Made by a program: the position numbers and the translations under genes. Below the pieces are notes generated by a model. It worked only from the letters and a program-made list of their open reading frames with translations, was not told the DNA's origin and made no database searches. DNA of 64,000 bases, taken from Cydia pomonella (taxonomy: Eukaryota; Arthropoda; Insecta; Lepidoptera; Tortricidae). The stretch's first letter is position 1, and every line of letters starts with the position of its first letter. Where the stretch lies: NCBI RefSeq assembly GCF_033807575.1, contig NC_084713.1:21055389-21119388 (forward strand). Direction: 5' to 3'. Of this stretch, positions 31,853 through 41,935 are shown one piece after another.

Positions 31853-32201
31853 ATACTTTGTCAGATGTTAGTTCAGATGCTATTGTTAATTTAAAAATCG
31901 TCAGCCGTTTGTAACGCGGTGGTAAGAACGTCAGCTGACGCATGAACATATAAAGAATAATTGCCTTACCTTTTCATGATAGTATAACAAGTCATAAGAC
32001 TTTGCATGTAGCATTACATGAGGCGTTTCAAATAAACCGATTACGCAATTTACACATTACGCATACTTTGCGGACATAACGTTGTAAGGAGCATATTTTT
32101 TACATGTTCATGTGAATAGCTGACGGTCTTTCCACCGCGATACAACCGGCTGACGGTTTTTTTTATTTAAAACAGCATCTAAGCTATCATCTGACAAAGT
32201 A
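31853..32201. mobile_element. Two-layer fold-back element
   Basis: Outer arms TACTTTGTCAGATGTTAGTT and CTATCATCTGACAAAGTA enclose inner arms CGTCAGCCGTTTGTAACGCG/GTGGTAAG and CTTTCCACCGCGATACAACC/GGCTGACGG. About 350 bp, no ORF. Confidence 0.6.
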
Positions 32202-32689
32202 TCAGTCGGGACTGAGGATACATAATAATATGCTCCTGGCCCGCGGTCTACAAGGGTTCGCGATTTCTATAACTCACAGAGCCACTAGTCTTGAATATAG
32301 TTATTTAAGTATAATTGCGTACGCCGTAGACGGAGGGAAGAACTTGGAATCTCGAGAGAAAACATTGAACAAATTTGAACCTTCTGTAATTCTATTTTAA
32401 GTTCAAATTTCTTCAATTTTATATCTCGAGTTATCAACTTCCCGCCGTGTACCGAATTAACCTAATACACCACTGCAATATATCAGAATAATATATATTA
32501 TATCCTATGTCAATCAAACCATTGAATGCGATACCGCGTCAGGATAACATAACCCCTCTATATTCATGAACCCTTGAGATGGATCATATAAATGACATTG
32601 TGCTACCCTAAAACGTAGTACGTGGTTTTAGTTGCTTAAGATAGCATTAATTACTAATGGACCATTATGAAGTTTGAAATTCTTCTTCT

Positions 32690-32870
32690 TCTTGGTCCTT
32701 GCCTTATCCCGTTATGAGGGGTCGGCTTTCTTGATTTTAAGACGCCATCTATTCCGCTGTTTTGCATCGTCGACAGACAGGCCAAATTCTTTCATGTCCT
32801 TCTGGACGTTGGTCATCCACGTAGTCTGTGGTCTGCCCTTCCCTCTCTTTTACACAAAGTCATGGAAAGT
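32690..32870 (-). pseudogene. LINE ORF2 end or related repeat
   Basis: On the plus strand GGTCCTTGCCTTATCCCGTT ATGAGGGGTCGGC and TGGTCATCCACGTAGTCTGT GGTCTGCCC; the minus strand encodes KGRPQTTWMTNVQKDMKEFG-like peptide, the shape of a LINE ORF2 C-terminus. Decayed. Confidence 0.45.
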
Positions 32871-32937
32871 CACTTGTGTAGTCATTAAATTTTATATTTA
32901 TGTTTTTTTTTTATAAATATATTAATAATTGCACTAT

Positions 32938-33180
32938 CCATTAGATTTAGTGTAGCACCGAAAATTATGTTTGTTGTATGGGAGCCCCCCTTAAATATTT
33001 ATTTTATTCTGTTTTTAGTAATTGTTGTTGTAGCGGCAACAGAAATACATCATCTGTGAAAATTTCAACTGTCTAGCTATCACGGTTCATGAGATACAGC
33101 CTGGTGACAGACGGACGGACAGCGAAGTCTCAGTAATAGGGTCCCGTTTGACCCTTTGAGTACGGATCCCTAAAAACATG
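32938..33180 (-). repeat. Lepidopteran GGGTTCCGTACCC-type repeat, minus strand
   Basis: The reverse complement matches 56424-56700: TTTGACCCTTTGAGTACGG, TCTCAGTAATAGGGTCCCG, TGAGATACAGCCTGGTGACA, CATCATCTGTGAAAATTTCA and TGTATGGGAGCCCCCC. It is noncoding in both copies. Confidence 0.7.
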
Positions 33181-33743
33181 ATGGGATATTACAGTATCCG
33201 ACCTGGTTAATAATGGAAACTAATACTTGTACCAATATTTTAGCTTTATTCATTCGTTACAAACATAATAACATCAAATTTACAATAAATACATATTCCA
33301 AGACATCTTTACTAATTACTTGTCCGTAATCGAACTGGCCTGGCCGCTTGTCACTGCGTTACCGTCTTTTTATAACAAAAATGGCGGCAACCAATGACAA
33401 GTAAGAGTCAATTGATACTCTTTATAAACTAATCATAGATAAAAGTAAGAATAGTCAAATTATAAGCTATTTATAAATAATGATCCTTACAAACATGATT
33501 CATATCATTCTGATGTCAGTGTACTTTCGAATTCAAAGAGATTGATCAAATAAAAAGTAGTAAAACGGCTCAATAATGTTTCGCAGTCAAATCACGTACT
33601 CGTGAATTGAATATGCTAATAATCACTTCGTGCCCTTAATTACAATTAAGGTTTTTACTCGTTAGCTTTGGTAATAAAATGATTCCTATATTTATTTTAG
33701 TAGTGACAAGCTTTTCAAATAAACTTGTTTATTTTATTTTATT

Positions 33744-34062
33744 ACAAGCTTTTATTTACTCTCACCTGACCGTTGTCTGTTTGTAATCAAATCTTGCAAG
33801 TTAAATTTGACCCACTTCCCGGTTTCCGATAAAGCTGAAAATTTGCATTCATAATATGTAAGTCGGGTGACAATGCAATATTATGGTACCATCGAGATGA
33901 TCTGATGATGGAGACAGGAGGTGGCCATAGGAACTCTGTGATAAAACAACGTAATAACGTTTTAGAATGGTCTCGATGAGTATTAGTTACTTCTGGAAAG
34001 AAAAGTACAGTCAGCGATAAAAGCTTGTACCAAAAATGAAATTTTTGCCAAAAACTTATTTT
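33744..34062. mobile_element. Non-autonomous repeat with ACAAGCTTTTAT ends
   Basis: Closest partner of 23205-23540: ACAAGCTTTTATTTACTCTC ACCTGACCG at the left and AGTCAGCGATAAAAGCTTGT at the right. No ORF of note. Confidence 0.65.
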
Positions 34063-34587
34063 ATTTATTAGGAGAACAAACAGAGTAAAATGTACAAAAG
34101 GTTCTATTAAAATTTACTTACACATAAAACATGCATTTTCCTCCACGATCCACGACAGTCCTCACCGAGATACACAGTCCAATTCAGTTTACTTATGCGA
34201 GTGTTAATCGAATTTTACAATTAATATATTTATTACAATTAATTATATTACTTGAACAATACAGATTATTGTGTAAATTTCACATAGCCTTAATTATAGT
34301 TCCAATAAAGGCCCATCACCCATATTTGTATATCACCAGAATACAGGTAATGGTGTTGGAATCTGTCAAACGGTTTTATAGATGGCGCCAGCATAGGTTT
34401 TACCTGTCTTTAGTTTTGTTCTGTGGGATTTGGCTTATAGAGCTATTAGAATCCAGGCCATAAAAATAAAAATAAAAACACCGGTACTCCGGAAGTGCCG
34501 ACAGAAGTGAAAATATGAATTCTATCTCAAAAAATGCTAACATGCATGTGTATCTATATAAGTACATACACGACATATGTACAGTCG

Positions 34588-34698
34588 AGGAAATTGATTC
34601 TTTAGCAGGTTCTGGTTCACTTTACACTGGAAAGTTCATAGAATAAGTATGTACAACCAAATTTACTTGAACCGCAAATTGCTAAAGAATCAACTTAC
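34588..34698. mobile_element. Short hairpin element
   Basis: TTGATTCTTTAGCA and TGCTAAAGAATCAA bracket about 85 bp with partial pairing (GGTTC/GAACC). No ORF. Confidence 0.45.
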
Positions 34699-34821
34699 AT
34701 ACAGATGTTTTTTTTTTTTTTTTTTTTTTTTTAAGAATTTTCAGTAGGTTTCACTGGCTCCTACACTAGGCGAAGCCTGTCTCGTAGGTAACCGTTTCAG
34801 GCATGAATTTCCAATGCTTTG

Positions 34822-35014
34822 TTTTTTTTTTTTTTGCGAAAGCCAATAAGACACGATAAATTTAATGAAAGTTACAAATTAGTCAAATGAAATTAAAACA
34901 AGAGAAGGTAGGACTTAAAACTATCTACAATAAACTTAGTCTAAATAGAGGTGGTTACAAGTGTTGCGTCCGCTTTTAATGTTGCTGTGTGTCTGGTATA
35001 TTAGAGTGTGTGTG

Positions 35015-35048
<34 letters not shown>

Positions 35049-35570
35049 CTTGTGTGTGCTTATGAGTGGGTATGTTTACTTGAGTACTCTCAAAAGATCC
35101 TCTATATCCCCATATGAAAGGGAGCTCAGCCAGGCTGATGTTTTTTTCTGGGCTTCTCTAACAGATAGTGTTTTTATGGGAATTTTTGAATTAACTTTGT
35201 TATAAACAAAAGGATGCAGGAAATTAGGGAGATGCTGAGCGAATACTGAGACAGTCGAAGGTACCGGTACTTTGAAAATACGCTTTAGCAACATGGAGCT
35301 GTAATTGTTTGACTTTATGACCGCTCCATGCACATTACATACCACGCGCAAAACGAACAAGCCACGAACGGTGAGTACGTTCATGTCACTGTAAACAAGC
35401 TGGGTTGGGTATCTAATGGGCTTACGAAGGATAACCTTGAGTACAGCTCGTTGTGTGTCGGTTAAGTTAATGGTAACAGTGCAGTTCAATGGTTTTTTCC
35501 CATCTCGAAAATGCCCAACGCGCCTAAATAAGTTTTCACTTAAAAAAACAAGAACTTTACACAATTCTAG
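34822..35570 (-). mobile_element. 5'-truncated LINE, ORF2 C-terminus
   Basis: The minus-strand frame 35076-35564 (about 160 codons) contains DTQRAVLKVILRKPIRYPTQ, LTVRGLFVLRVV and AWLSSLSYGDIEDLLRVLK before its stop. It resembles the tail of the LINE at 45928-47114 (RGQRCLLKVMYSKPYRFPT..LTIRKLYVL..WLKQLSYDD), so both come from related Jockey-like families. A T-rich run at 34822-34836 on the plus strand marks a possible poly(A) end. A TG microsatellite (35005-35060) lies in the 3' UTR. Confidence 0.65.
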
Positions 35571-35691
35571 GGATTGACTGGAAAAGCTATGCTGGCGCCA
35601 TCTGTAAAATACTTAGACCGGCCAACACCATTAAACTGATTAAATATCTAATCTCGCATACCTTTTACCACGTTCTGTTCTCTGTCAGTGA

Positions 35692-35910
35692 GTTAAGTGA
35701 TTGATGTAGTTTGCGCACCGGCCACTGCATGATTGTTCAATGTTCAACAACAATGGTTAATGAACAAAGCCGAATTATGAGATAGTGAAGCAGCTCGCAA
35801 CAGCTCAATGAATATTATAGAGGTAAACCGAGATCGGAGAGTTATCTTCATTCTGTGAGGTCTTGTTTTAGATCCTGGTAAGAATATTTATTTGGGCCAT
35901 TTTATTTAAA
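35692..35910 (+). repeat. Local repeat unit, copy 1 of 3
   Basis: A unit of about 220 bp: GTCAGTGAGTTAAGTGATTG, TTTGCGCACCGGCCACTGCA, TGAACAAAGCCGAATTATGA and TATTTATTTGGGCCATTTTA. Copies follow at 36951-37183 and 37254-37437. No open frame is shared. Confidence 0.75.
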
Positions 35911-36107
35911 GTTGTAACCTACACTTTTTTTAATTTCGATATTTTTGTGTTATAAATTTAAAAAAAAGTAATTCTTAGTATGGTTATATTTTTCAATCAT
36001 ACAAAAAAAATGTCCATACATTTTGTATCCCTTCAATGGAAGTATCGCCATCGTCATACCAAGTTTATTAAAATGGTATCGGAATGGAAATTAAAATTTT
36101 GGGGACA

Positions 36108-36660
36108 CTTTTTAGGGTTCCGTAGCCAAATGTCAAAAAACGGAACCCTTATAGATTCGTCATGTCCGTCTGTCTGTCCGATTCTGTCACAGCCACTTTT
36201 TTCCGAAACTATAAAAGCTATACTGTTCAAACTTGGTAAGTAGATGTATTCTATGAATCGCATTATGATGTTTACACAAAAATAAAAAAAACAATAAATT
36301 TCGGGGGTTCCCCATACTTAGAACTGAAACTCAAAAAATCTTTTTTCATCAAACCCATACGTGTGGGGTATCTATGGATAGGTCTTCAAAAATGATATTT
36401 AGGTTTCTAATATCATTTTTTTCTAAACTGAATAGTTTTCGCGAGAGACACTTCCAAAGTGAAAAAATGTGTGTCCCCCCCCCTGTAACTTCTAAAATAA
36501 CAGAATGAAAAATCTAAAAAAAATATATGATATACATTACCATGCAAACTTCCACCGAAAATTAGTTTGAACCAGATCTAGTAAGGAGTTTTTTTTAATA
36601 CGTCATAAATGGTACGGAACCCTTTATGCGCGAGTCCGACTCGCACTTGGCCGCTTTTTC
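36108..36660 (+). repeat. Lepidopteran GGGTTCCGTAGCC-type repeat, long form
   Basis: Begins GGGTTCCGTAGCCAAATGTC, passes through GTCTGTCCGATTCTGTCACA, CCCATACGTGTGGGGTATCT and TTTCGCGAGAGACACTTCC, and ends GCGCGAGTCCGACTCGCACT TGGCCGC. The same terminal block ends the repeat at 56424-56700. Confidence 0.7.
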
Positions 36661-36762
36661 TTATTAAGATAGAAAGAGCTCATGATTCTCAGTAGATTTT
36701 TCATAAAAATGTCCAAATAAAATAAAATAAAAAAATAGTGTAGTATTTAACCACGTTCTGAG

Positions 36763-36943
36763 CCCCTAGTGTAAATTTATTTGATAGCGTGACGTGGCGT
36801 ACACGTTTGCGTTAAGTCTCATTTTGAATGGGATTTAGAAACAGCACCCCAAGCGGGACGTTTCGGAAACTCAAAATCCCATACAAAATGAGACTTAACG
36901 CAAACGCGTAACGTTTCGCTATCGAATAAATTTATACTAGGGG
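36763..36943. mobile_element. Fold-back MITE, CCCCTAGTG family, copy b
   Basis: Ends CCCCTAGTGTAAATTTATTT and ATACTAGGGG, with arms GTTTGCGTTAAGTCTCATTT and AAATGAGACTTAACGCAAAC. Copy 2 of the local 220-bp repeat begins 8 bp to its right. Confidence 0.85.
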
Positions 36944-36950
36944 TACTGGT

Positions 36951-37183
36951 CTATGTCAGTAAGTTAAGTGATTGATGTAGTTTGCGCACCGGCCACTGCA
37001 TGATTGTTCAATGTTCAACAACAATGGTTAATGAACAAAGCCCGAATTATGAGATAGTGAAGCTCGCAACAGCTCAATGAATATTATAGAGGTAAACCGA
37101 GATCGAAGAGTTAGGTATCTTCATTCTGTGGGGTCTTGTTTTAGATCCTGGTATGAATATTTATTTGGGCCATTTTATTTAAA
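36951..37183 (+). repeat. Local repeat unit, copy 2 of 3
   Basis: Matches 35692-35910 nearly base for base, apart from small indels (AGCCCGAATT, GAAGCTCGCAAC). Confidence 0.75.
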
Positions 37184-37253
37184 ATACACAACACTTTTTT
37201 GTTTGGTTTTTATTTATTATTAATAAAAAAAACCTTTGTGAGAAAACGTTCCT

Positions 37254-37437
37254 TTTCTGTATCAGTGAGTTAAGTGATTGATGTAGCTTGCGCACCGGCC
37301 ACTGCATGATTGTTTAATGTTCAACAACAATGGTTAATGAACAAAGCCCGAATTATGAGATAGTGAAGCTCTCACCAGCTCAGTGAATATCATAGTTGAG
37401 GTAAACCGAGATCGACCAGCTCCGTTCTGTGGGGTCT
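37254..37437 (+). repeat. Local repeat unit, copy 3 of 3
   Basis: Matches the same unit up to GTGGGGTCTT and then diverges into the repeat at 37440-37895. The extra TGAG in ATAGTTGAGGTAAACCGAG distinguishes it from the other copies. Confidence 0.7.
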
Positions 37438-37439
37438 TC

Positions 37440-37895
37440 CTTCCGGCCTCCCTAAGGAAAAAACGGGACCCCGCTGCGCCGCGCAGTTTTTGTTTTACGA
37501 TTTTTGTCATATTTTTGGACCCATGTTTCATAAGTTAGAGACGGGGGGTGGGGGGGGGGGGGGTACACATTTTTGTCATTCGGAGCGATTATTTCCGAAA
37601 ATATTTACGTTATTAAAAAACGGTTATTGGATACCCTTATTCGTTTAAAATATCTATCCAACGATACCTAAACTAAAATAAAAAAAAAACATTTTGTTTG
37701 AGAGATACCCCAAAAATATATTTTTTTGTAGTTTTTATTTTACCGTTCTGTCGCTATGCATGATTTATGTATGTATCCATGCCAAATTGCAGCTTTCTAG
37801 CACTAACGATCACGGAGCTAAGCCGCGGACGGACGGACAGACGGACATGGCGAAACTATAAGGGTTACTAGGTGACTACGAAACCCTAAAAAATA
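37440..37895 (-). repeat. Lepidopteran repeat, relative of 57100-57480
   Basis: Shares with 57100-57480 the blocks TTGTTTTACGATTTTTGTCA TATTTTTGGACCCATG, GGAGCGATTATTTCCGAAAA, TACCGTTCTGTCGC, AAATTGCAGCTTTCTAGCAC and GACATGGCGAAACTATAAGG. A run of G interrupted once lies at about 37543-37562. Confidence 0.6.
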
Positions 37896-38229
37896 ATTGT
37901 AATGTTTGTAATTTTTTTGAGTTTACATAAAATATACAGTTAAGTTATTCCATGAGTAAGTAAACGAGTAACAAATATAGTTTTAGTCTGCATGGTACTT
38001 ATCTCAAAAGTCTCAAACATAAGTATTTAGTTATTGTCCTATGTAACACATAAAGTAGAACATCTTATTTCTTTCAAGCAATATTTCATAACCAAAAAGT
38101 AGCACAACAATAATGGCCGTCAGAAATGACCAAACTTCATTATCATACGAATAACAAACGCTATTGTCAAAAAAGTTATCCACTTTGGACTTCATTCCTT
38201 GGTAATAGGGTAGATGTATACGCAAGTGG

Positions 38230-38375
38230 AGCGTACAGTGGGCATCAGATATCTGAGCAGCCGAGGTGCTCAAAAATATCTGAATACGCACTCTAGCGCC
38301 TTGACAATAGAGGCGTGTTCAGATATTTGTGAGCACCATGACCGCTTGGATATATCTGATGGCGACTGTATGAAA
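38230..38375. mobile_element. Hairpin element
   Basis: GCATCAGATATCTGAGC, AGGTGCTCAAAAATATCTGA and CGCACTCTA pair with AGAGGCGTGTTCAGATATTT, GTGAGCACC and ATATATCTGATGGCGACTGT. About 145 bp, noncoding. Confidence 0.6.
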
Positions 38376-38686
38376 ACTGTACGGTAATTAAGCGAAAAAG
38401 TTGGAAAAATGAAACCATTACAACATTGATAAGGAGAGGAATGAAACAGGGCATTATGTACACTTGGCTTTTATTTTTGTTTCGTTATTCACGAGTGTTT
38501 AGCAAATGAGCGAACTTGAAGCTTCAGTCTCGTTTTTAATCTCAAATTGTTATGTTATGGTCGTGTTTATATGTGTACAAAGTTTATAAAACATTCACAA
38601 AGGCAATGGTGGTTTCTTTTCTATGAAATATGACCACAATGCGTAGGTACCGTGGTCGCATTTATTATTCGAAAATCTTCGTGTCT

Positions 38687-38793
38687 AGAGTCAGACCAAG
38701 ATAAGTCGACAGTCATTTTGTTAGCCAAGACAGTTCAAGTGTCAAGTAAACGTCATAATTTCATGGAAGTTAGACTTATCTTGGTTTGACTCT
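38687..38793. mobile_element. MITE, TGGTCTGACTC family, copy 1
   Basis: Ends AGAGTCAGACCAAGATAAGT and ACTTATCTTGGTTTGACTCT are inverted. Relatives at 38902-39049 and 41645-41791. Confidence 0.75.
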
Positions 38794-38901
38794 ATCACGT
38801 TTTTAAAAGAGAGCTTTGTTTTGGTTTTTATCACGCGATAAATGCGATCATCGGCCCAAAGTAAAAAATGGAGAGGAATTCAAGTACATCGTAGAAAAGA
38901 C

Positions 38902-39049
38902 AGAGTCGGACCAAAATAACTCTGCATGGTTTGCAATGACAAAGCGTTGTCATGTTATTATTCATGTCAAATTTCTATGAAAATATGATGTTAATAATGA
39001 GTTTGTTTGTCCTATTAAAATTGGTGCAAAGTTAGCTTGGTCTGACTCC
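38902..39049. mobile_element. MITE, TGGTCTGACTC family, copy 2
   Basis: Ends AGAGTCGGACCAAAATAACT and GTTAGCTTGGTCTGACTC, inverted. It lies about 100 bp downstream of the stop codon of the cuticle-type gene. Confidence 0.7.
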
Positions 39050-39148
39050 ACAAATGTCACGCTCTGACAGGTGATTTCGAAAGTGACTGACATTTTATCC
39101 ACATTTACACAATATAAAACAACCATAAGCTTTCCGAAAGCTAATAAC

Positions 39149-39733
39149 TTAAAGCACTTGGACGTAAGCGGCATTCTGGTACTGAGGAACAGCAGTGTAC
39201 ACGTATATCGGGGCTCGGTCCTCATTCCTGTACTGCAGACGCGCCGTATATGCCATATTGCGAATGTCGTTCTGTGTTTCGTACTGTACTCTTTGGAGCT
39301 GAAGATCTGGGAGTAACACGTAGTAAGCACCATTAGCGTTTACGACCTCAGAATTCTCTTGAAGCTTTCCCTTTGTTTCTTTGGGTAAACCTTCCACTTT
39401 CAAGCTTTCTACCTCTTCTTTGTCTTCCTTCTCTCTCTCAGGTTCGGCACTCTTTCTTGGGACTCCGTATTCAGTTTGCGGAGCGTTGAAAGTATGGAAA
39501 GGAACTGCGTAGCTATCAGAAGGTACTCCATAGGATGTCGCAGGTGGGGCAGCTTCTCTGGCTGGTAGCTTGAATTCTTTCGAAGGCTTGTAACCTGCTG
39601 CTGGGTAAGGTGCTTCCTCGTTTCTAGCAGTAGTAGGTTCAGCTTCCTGTCTTTGGAAGAATCTTGATCTGTAGCTCGGTGGCTCAGCCGCCACAAACGC
39701 AGCTAAGAGGAGAACGCAGGCGAAGGATTTCAT
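39149..39733 (-). CDS. Secreted cuticle-type protein (194 aa)
   Basis: Single open exon from ATG at 39733 to TAA at 39149-39151. Residues 1-17 (MKSFACVLLLAAFVAAE) are a clear signal peptide. A low-complexity middle part with AREAAPPATSYGVP and TEYGVPRK repeats resembles cuticular proteins, and an acidic/basic stretch (PEREKEDKEEVESLK) follows. The C-terminal part ANGAYYVLLPDLQLQRVQYE and ARLQYRNEDRAPIYVY recalls the insect domain DUF4794, as in Vajk-type proteins; this is from memory and tentative. No chitin-binding R&R consensus is visible. Expected location: extracellular matrix or cuticle. Unlike many cuticle genes it has no intron after the first codons. The start is supported by the TATA box 59 bp upstream. 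Confidence 0.85.
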   Translation of the reverse strand: MKSFACVLLLAAFVAAEPPSYRSRFFQRQEAEPTTARNEEAPYPAAGYKPSKEFKLPAREAAPPATSYGVPSDSYAVPFHTFNAPQTEYGVPRKSAEPEREKEDKEEVESLKVEGLPKETKGKLQENSEVVNANGAYYVLLPDLQLQRVQYETQNDIRNMAYTARLQYRNEDRAPIYVYTAVPQYQNAAYVQVL

Positions 39734-39767
39734 GATGGTGTTGCTTCTTCGAATGTTGGAACTCGAA

Positions 39768-39799
39768 TGATGCTGTGATGTTTAGTGTCAGCTTTTATA
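39768..39799 (-). promoter_or_regulatory. TATA box and start region of the cuticle-type gene
   Basis: On the minus strand TATAAAAG (39792-39799) is followed about 31 bases from its start by an initiator-like CATCATTC near 39768. That leaves a 5' UTR of about 35 bases before the ATG, a normal layout for insect cuticle genes. Confidence 0.7.
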
Positions 39800-39803
39800 C
39801 ATA

Positions 39804-40940
39804 TTCCTGGCTGATTTTGTTTTCCGTTGAGTCCGGATGTGTCATCTCGATCGATATTCCGTGTAGGCGCGACATTGGCCTATAAGCGAGGATCATCGTT
39901 GTGTAATGGTTGCCGATTAGGTGTCATTGTTAGTGGCGCGTGCGCCGACTGATAAGTATGGTTTACGAAAATACATGGGTTTTCATATTCATGTTGGTGA
40001 AATTTTCTTTCGCCGTTGCTAATTGGGTTTTTTTGGTACTTTTCGGTGGCTTTGTGACAATGGAATGATAATATGGGCTAATATACAGTGGCCTTGAACT
40101 AAATAGTAAATATTAGAATGAAAAATAAGTAAGCACCTTAAACTTAATATAATTATACAACCAGGGACTTGGGACATCCCTTGGGATGTTTTAAATAGCC
40201 ATCGTGACGATTATGGCCTTTGATACGAAAGTAGAGCTTTTTCTTCAGTATGTAATAGAGTCAAAGCAATATATTTAAGAGGCTGTCAATACCTAAAGCG
40301 CGCACACTGTCTATTTGTATCGGAGTAAATGAGATAGCACTGTCGCATGTTACTGGGCCTGGGCAAGGGAATAATAAGAAAAATATTTAAATAAAAAAAG
40401 TGGATTATTAGTGTAATATTTTACTCAACCACGGTTTAGATATAAATGTTTTGAAATTGTGATTTTAATTGCAGACCCATAAGTCAAAACAATAAAGACA
40501 TAAAACCGTTTAATTGTGATTTTAAGACCAATCTTTGCAATTATTTTCTATCGAGACGATTTCGTTCAATCGTGTATCGAGTACAACCACGGTCTTTGAA
40601 ATATAATTAATATGAACATATATTTTTCTTACTTGACTAAAACAAATAGTCTTTCTTAAAAAACTGTTTAAGTAACATCAATTTCAAGGACATTGGGTGT
40701 TGATAGACTCTTAAGTTGGCAGCGATTTTAATAGCCAGTGTAAGTGTTTTGTTGCGTATCTATGATTTTAATTACACAATGTTTTAGAATACCTACGCGC
40801 GGTTGTTTAATTTAAACCACGTTTGAGGTAAACAAGCATACAGTATGTATGAAAGTAAGCAGTTTTCACAACTTATGGACGCTTGCTTTCACCAGAGGTG
40901 TCACATGCAAATTGGCGACAGTTTGAGAGTTTAATAACTG
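39804..40940. other. Upstream region of the cuticle-type gene, no other gene
   Basis: Ordinary AT-rich sequence without long open frames. A diverged CAAACAAGCATACAG repeat occurs at 40815-40925. Regulatory sites may lie here but none can be named. Confidence 0.45.
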
Positions 40941-40944
40941 TAGG

Positions 40945-41209
40945 TACAGTCAGCGTCAAATACTTTGTAGCATCCAAAGTAGCCAAATAGTTCGGAATAG
41001 GTAAAAAACTTAAGTAAGTGTGACGTGTTCGAATAGACATTTGTTTTGATTGTGTGTGTTTTTAAACATGTATTGTCTATTCGAACACGCCACAACTACA
41101 TACAACAGGTGACTTACCTAAGTTTTTTACCTATACACCATATATTTAGTATGGTGTACCGAACTATTTGGCTACTTTGACTGCAACGAATTATTTGACG
41201 CTGACTGTA
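40945..41209. mobile_element. Palindromic MITE split by a second palindromic MITE
   Basis: The outer ends TACAGTCAGCGTCAAATACT and ATTATTTGACGCTGACTGTA match the uninterrupted copy at 24825-24951. Between ATAGTTCGG and ACACCATA lies a foreign inverted repeat (40998-41133) exactly near the original centre. Confidence 0.85.
40998..41133. mobile_element. Inner palindromic MITE
   Basis: TAGGTAAAAAACTTAAGTAA and TTACCTAAGTTTTTTACCTA are inverted, as are GTTCGAATAGACA and GTCTATTCGAAC further in. TA at each end suggests a mariner-type target, but the exact duplication is unclear because one base differs. Confidence 0.75.
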
Positions 41210-41299
41210 TCTAAGAGTCAATTATTAAATATCGATACGGACAAAGTGCCAAAAAGCTGTTATACACGACCTTATTGCCTATACTTTAAGGCAGTGTTT

Positions 41300-41570
41300 G
41301 ACGACCGGTTTGGCCTAGTGGGTAGTGACTGCCTACGAAGCTGATGGTCCCGGGTTCAAATCCTGGTAAGGGCATTTATTCGTGTGATGAGCATGGATAT
41401 TTGTTCCTGAGTCATGGGTGTTTTCTATGTATTTAAGTATTTATAAATATTAATATATTATATATATCGTTGTCTAAGTACCCTCAAAACAAGCCTTCTT
41501 GTGCTTACTGTGGGACTTACTCAATTTGTGTAATAATGTCCTATAATATTTATTTATTTATAGTGTATAC
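41300..41570 (+). mobile_element. tRNA-derived SINE (type 2), full length
   Basis: GACGACCGGTTTGGCCTAGT GGGTAGTGAC head, B box GGTTCAAATCC, CATGGATATTTGTTCCTGAG, TATGTATTTAAGTATTTATA, TCGTTGTCTAAGTACCCTCA and the TATTTATTTA tail. This copy shows the uninterrupted site into which the Ty3 element inserted elsewhere. Confidence 0.9.
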
Positions 41571-41644
41571 ATATTTTTAGCACTTTGTCCGTGTATATAT
41601 TTAATACCTTAACTGTATTCCTTTCTCAAAGGACTCCCATATTT

Positions 41645-41791
41645 AGAGGCAGACGAAGCTAAGTTGGCAGAGATTTTTATAACGCAGACAGTGCAAGTGT
41701 TAAGTAAACGTCATCATAGAAGTTCGACGTTTAAAATACCTAACACTTACACCGTGTCAACATCGCTGCCAACTTAGTTTGGTCTGATTCT
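41645..41791. mobile_element. MITE, TGGTCTGACTC family, copy 3
   Basis: AGAGGCAGACGAAGCTAAGT TGGCAG is inverted as CTGCCAACTTAGTTTGGTCT. It shares AGTGTTAAGTAAACGTCAT with copy 1 (AGTGTCAAGTAAACGTCAT). Confidence 0.7.
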
Positions 41792-41838
41792 AGCAAAGAT
41801 TTAATGAAATCAATTAGAATATTTTAATAGGTAATTAA

Positions 41839-41935
41839 TAATAATAATAAATCATTTATTTCAGCCCATAAAAGTATTAGTAGCATAAATCATAAGTTAC
41901 AAGACCGAATGAGCTTAAAAATAATAAAATGCCAA
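41839..41935 (-). mobile_element. LINE 3' UTR fragment
   Basis: AATAATAATAAATCATTTAT TTCAGCCCATAAAAG is, on the minus strand, a 3' end with an ATT/TTA repeat tail. The following 41940-42540 has no recognised gene. Confidence 0.4.

Larger units (their letters stand above)
34349..35636. repeat. Distant inverted repeat pair
   Basis: GGTGTTGGAATCTGTC..TATAGATGGCGCCAGCATAG (34349-34407) is inverted at 35578-35636 (CTATGCTGGCGCCATCTGTA..GGCCAACACC). The arms flank a LINE fragment and a short hairpin, so they may be the ends of one element opened by later insertions. Confidence 0.5.

Noticed and set aside
32674..32916. 80-codon plus-strand ORF
   Set aside because: It is the antisense of a LINE-like ORF end and extends into poly-T sequence.
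35980..36263. 87-codon ORF
   Set aside because: Mostly inside a very common noncoding lepidopteran repeat (GGGTTCCGTAGCC type).
38031..38291. Possible third exon cluster of the membrane-protein family (VWSFLTAIIVVLLFGYEILL)
   Set aside because: One hydrophobic stretch only, no clean acceptor, no neighbour exons, and the start of the frame lies in a hairpin element. Similarity to the family is not above chance by eye.
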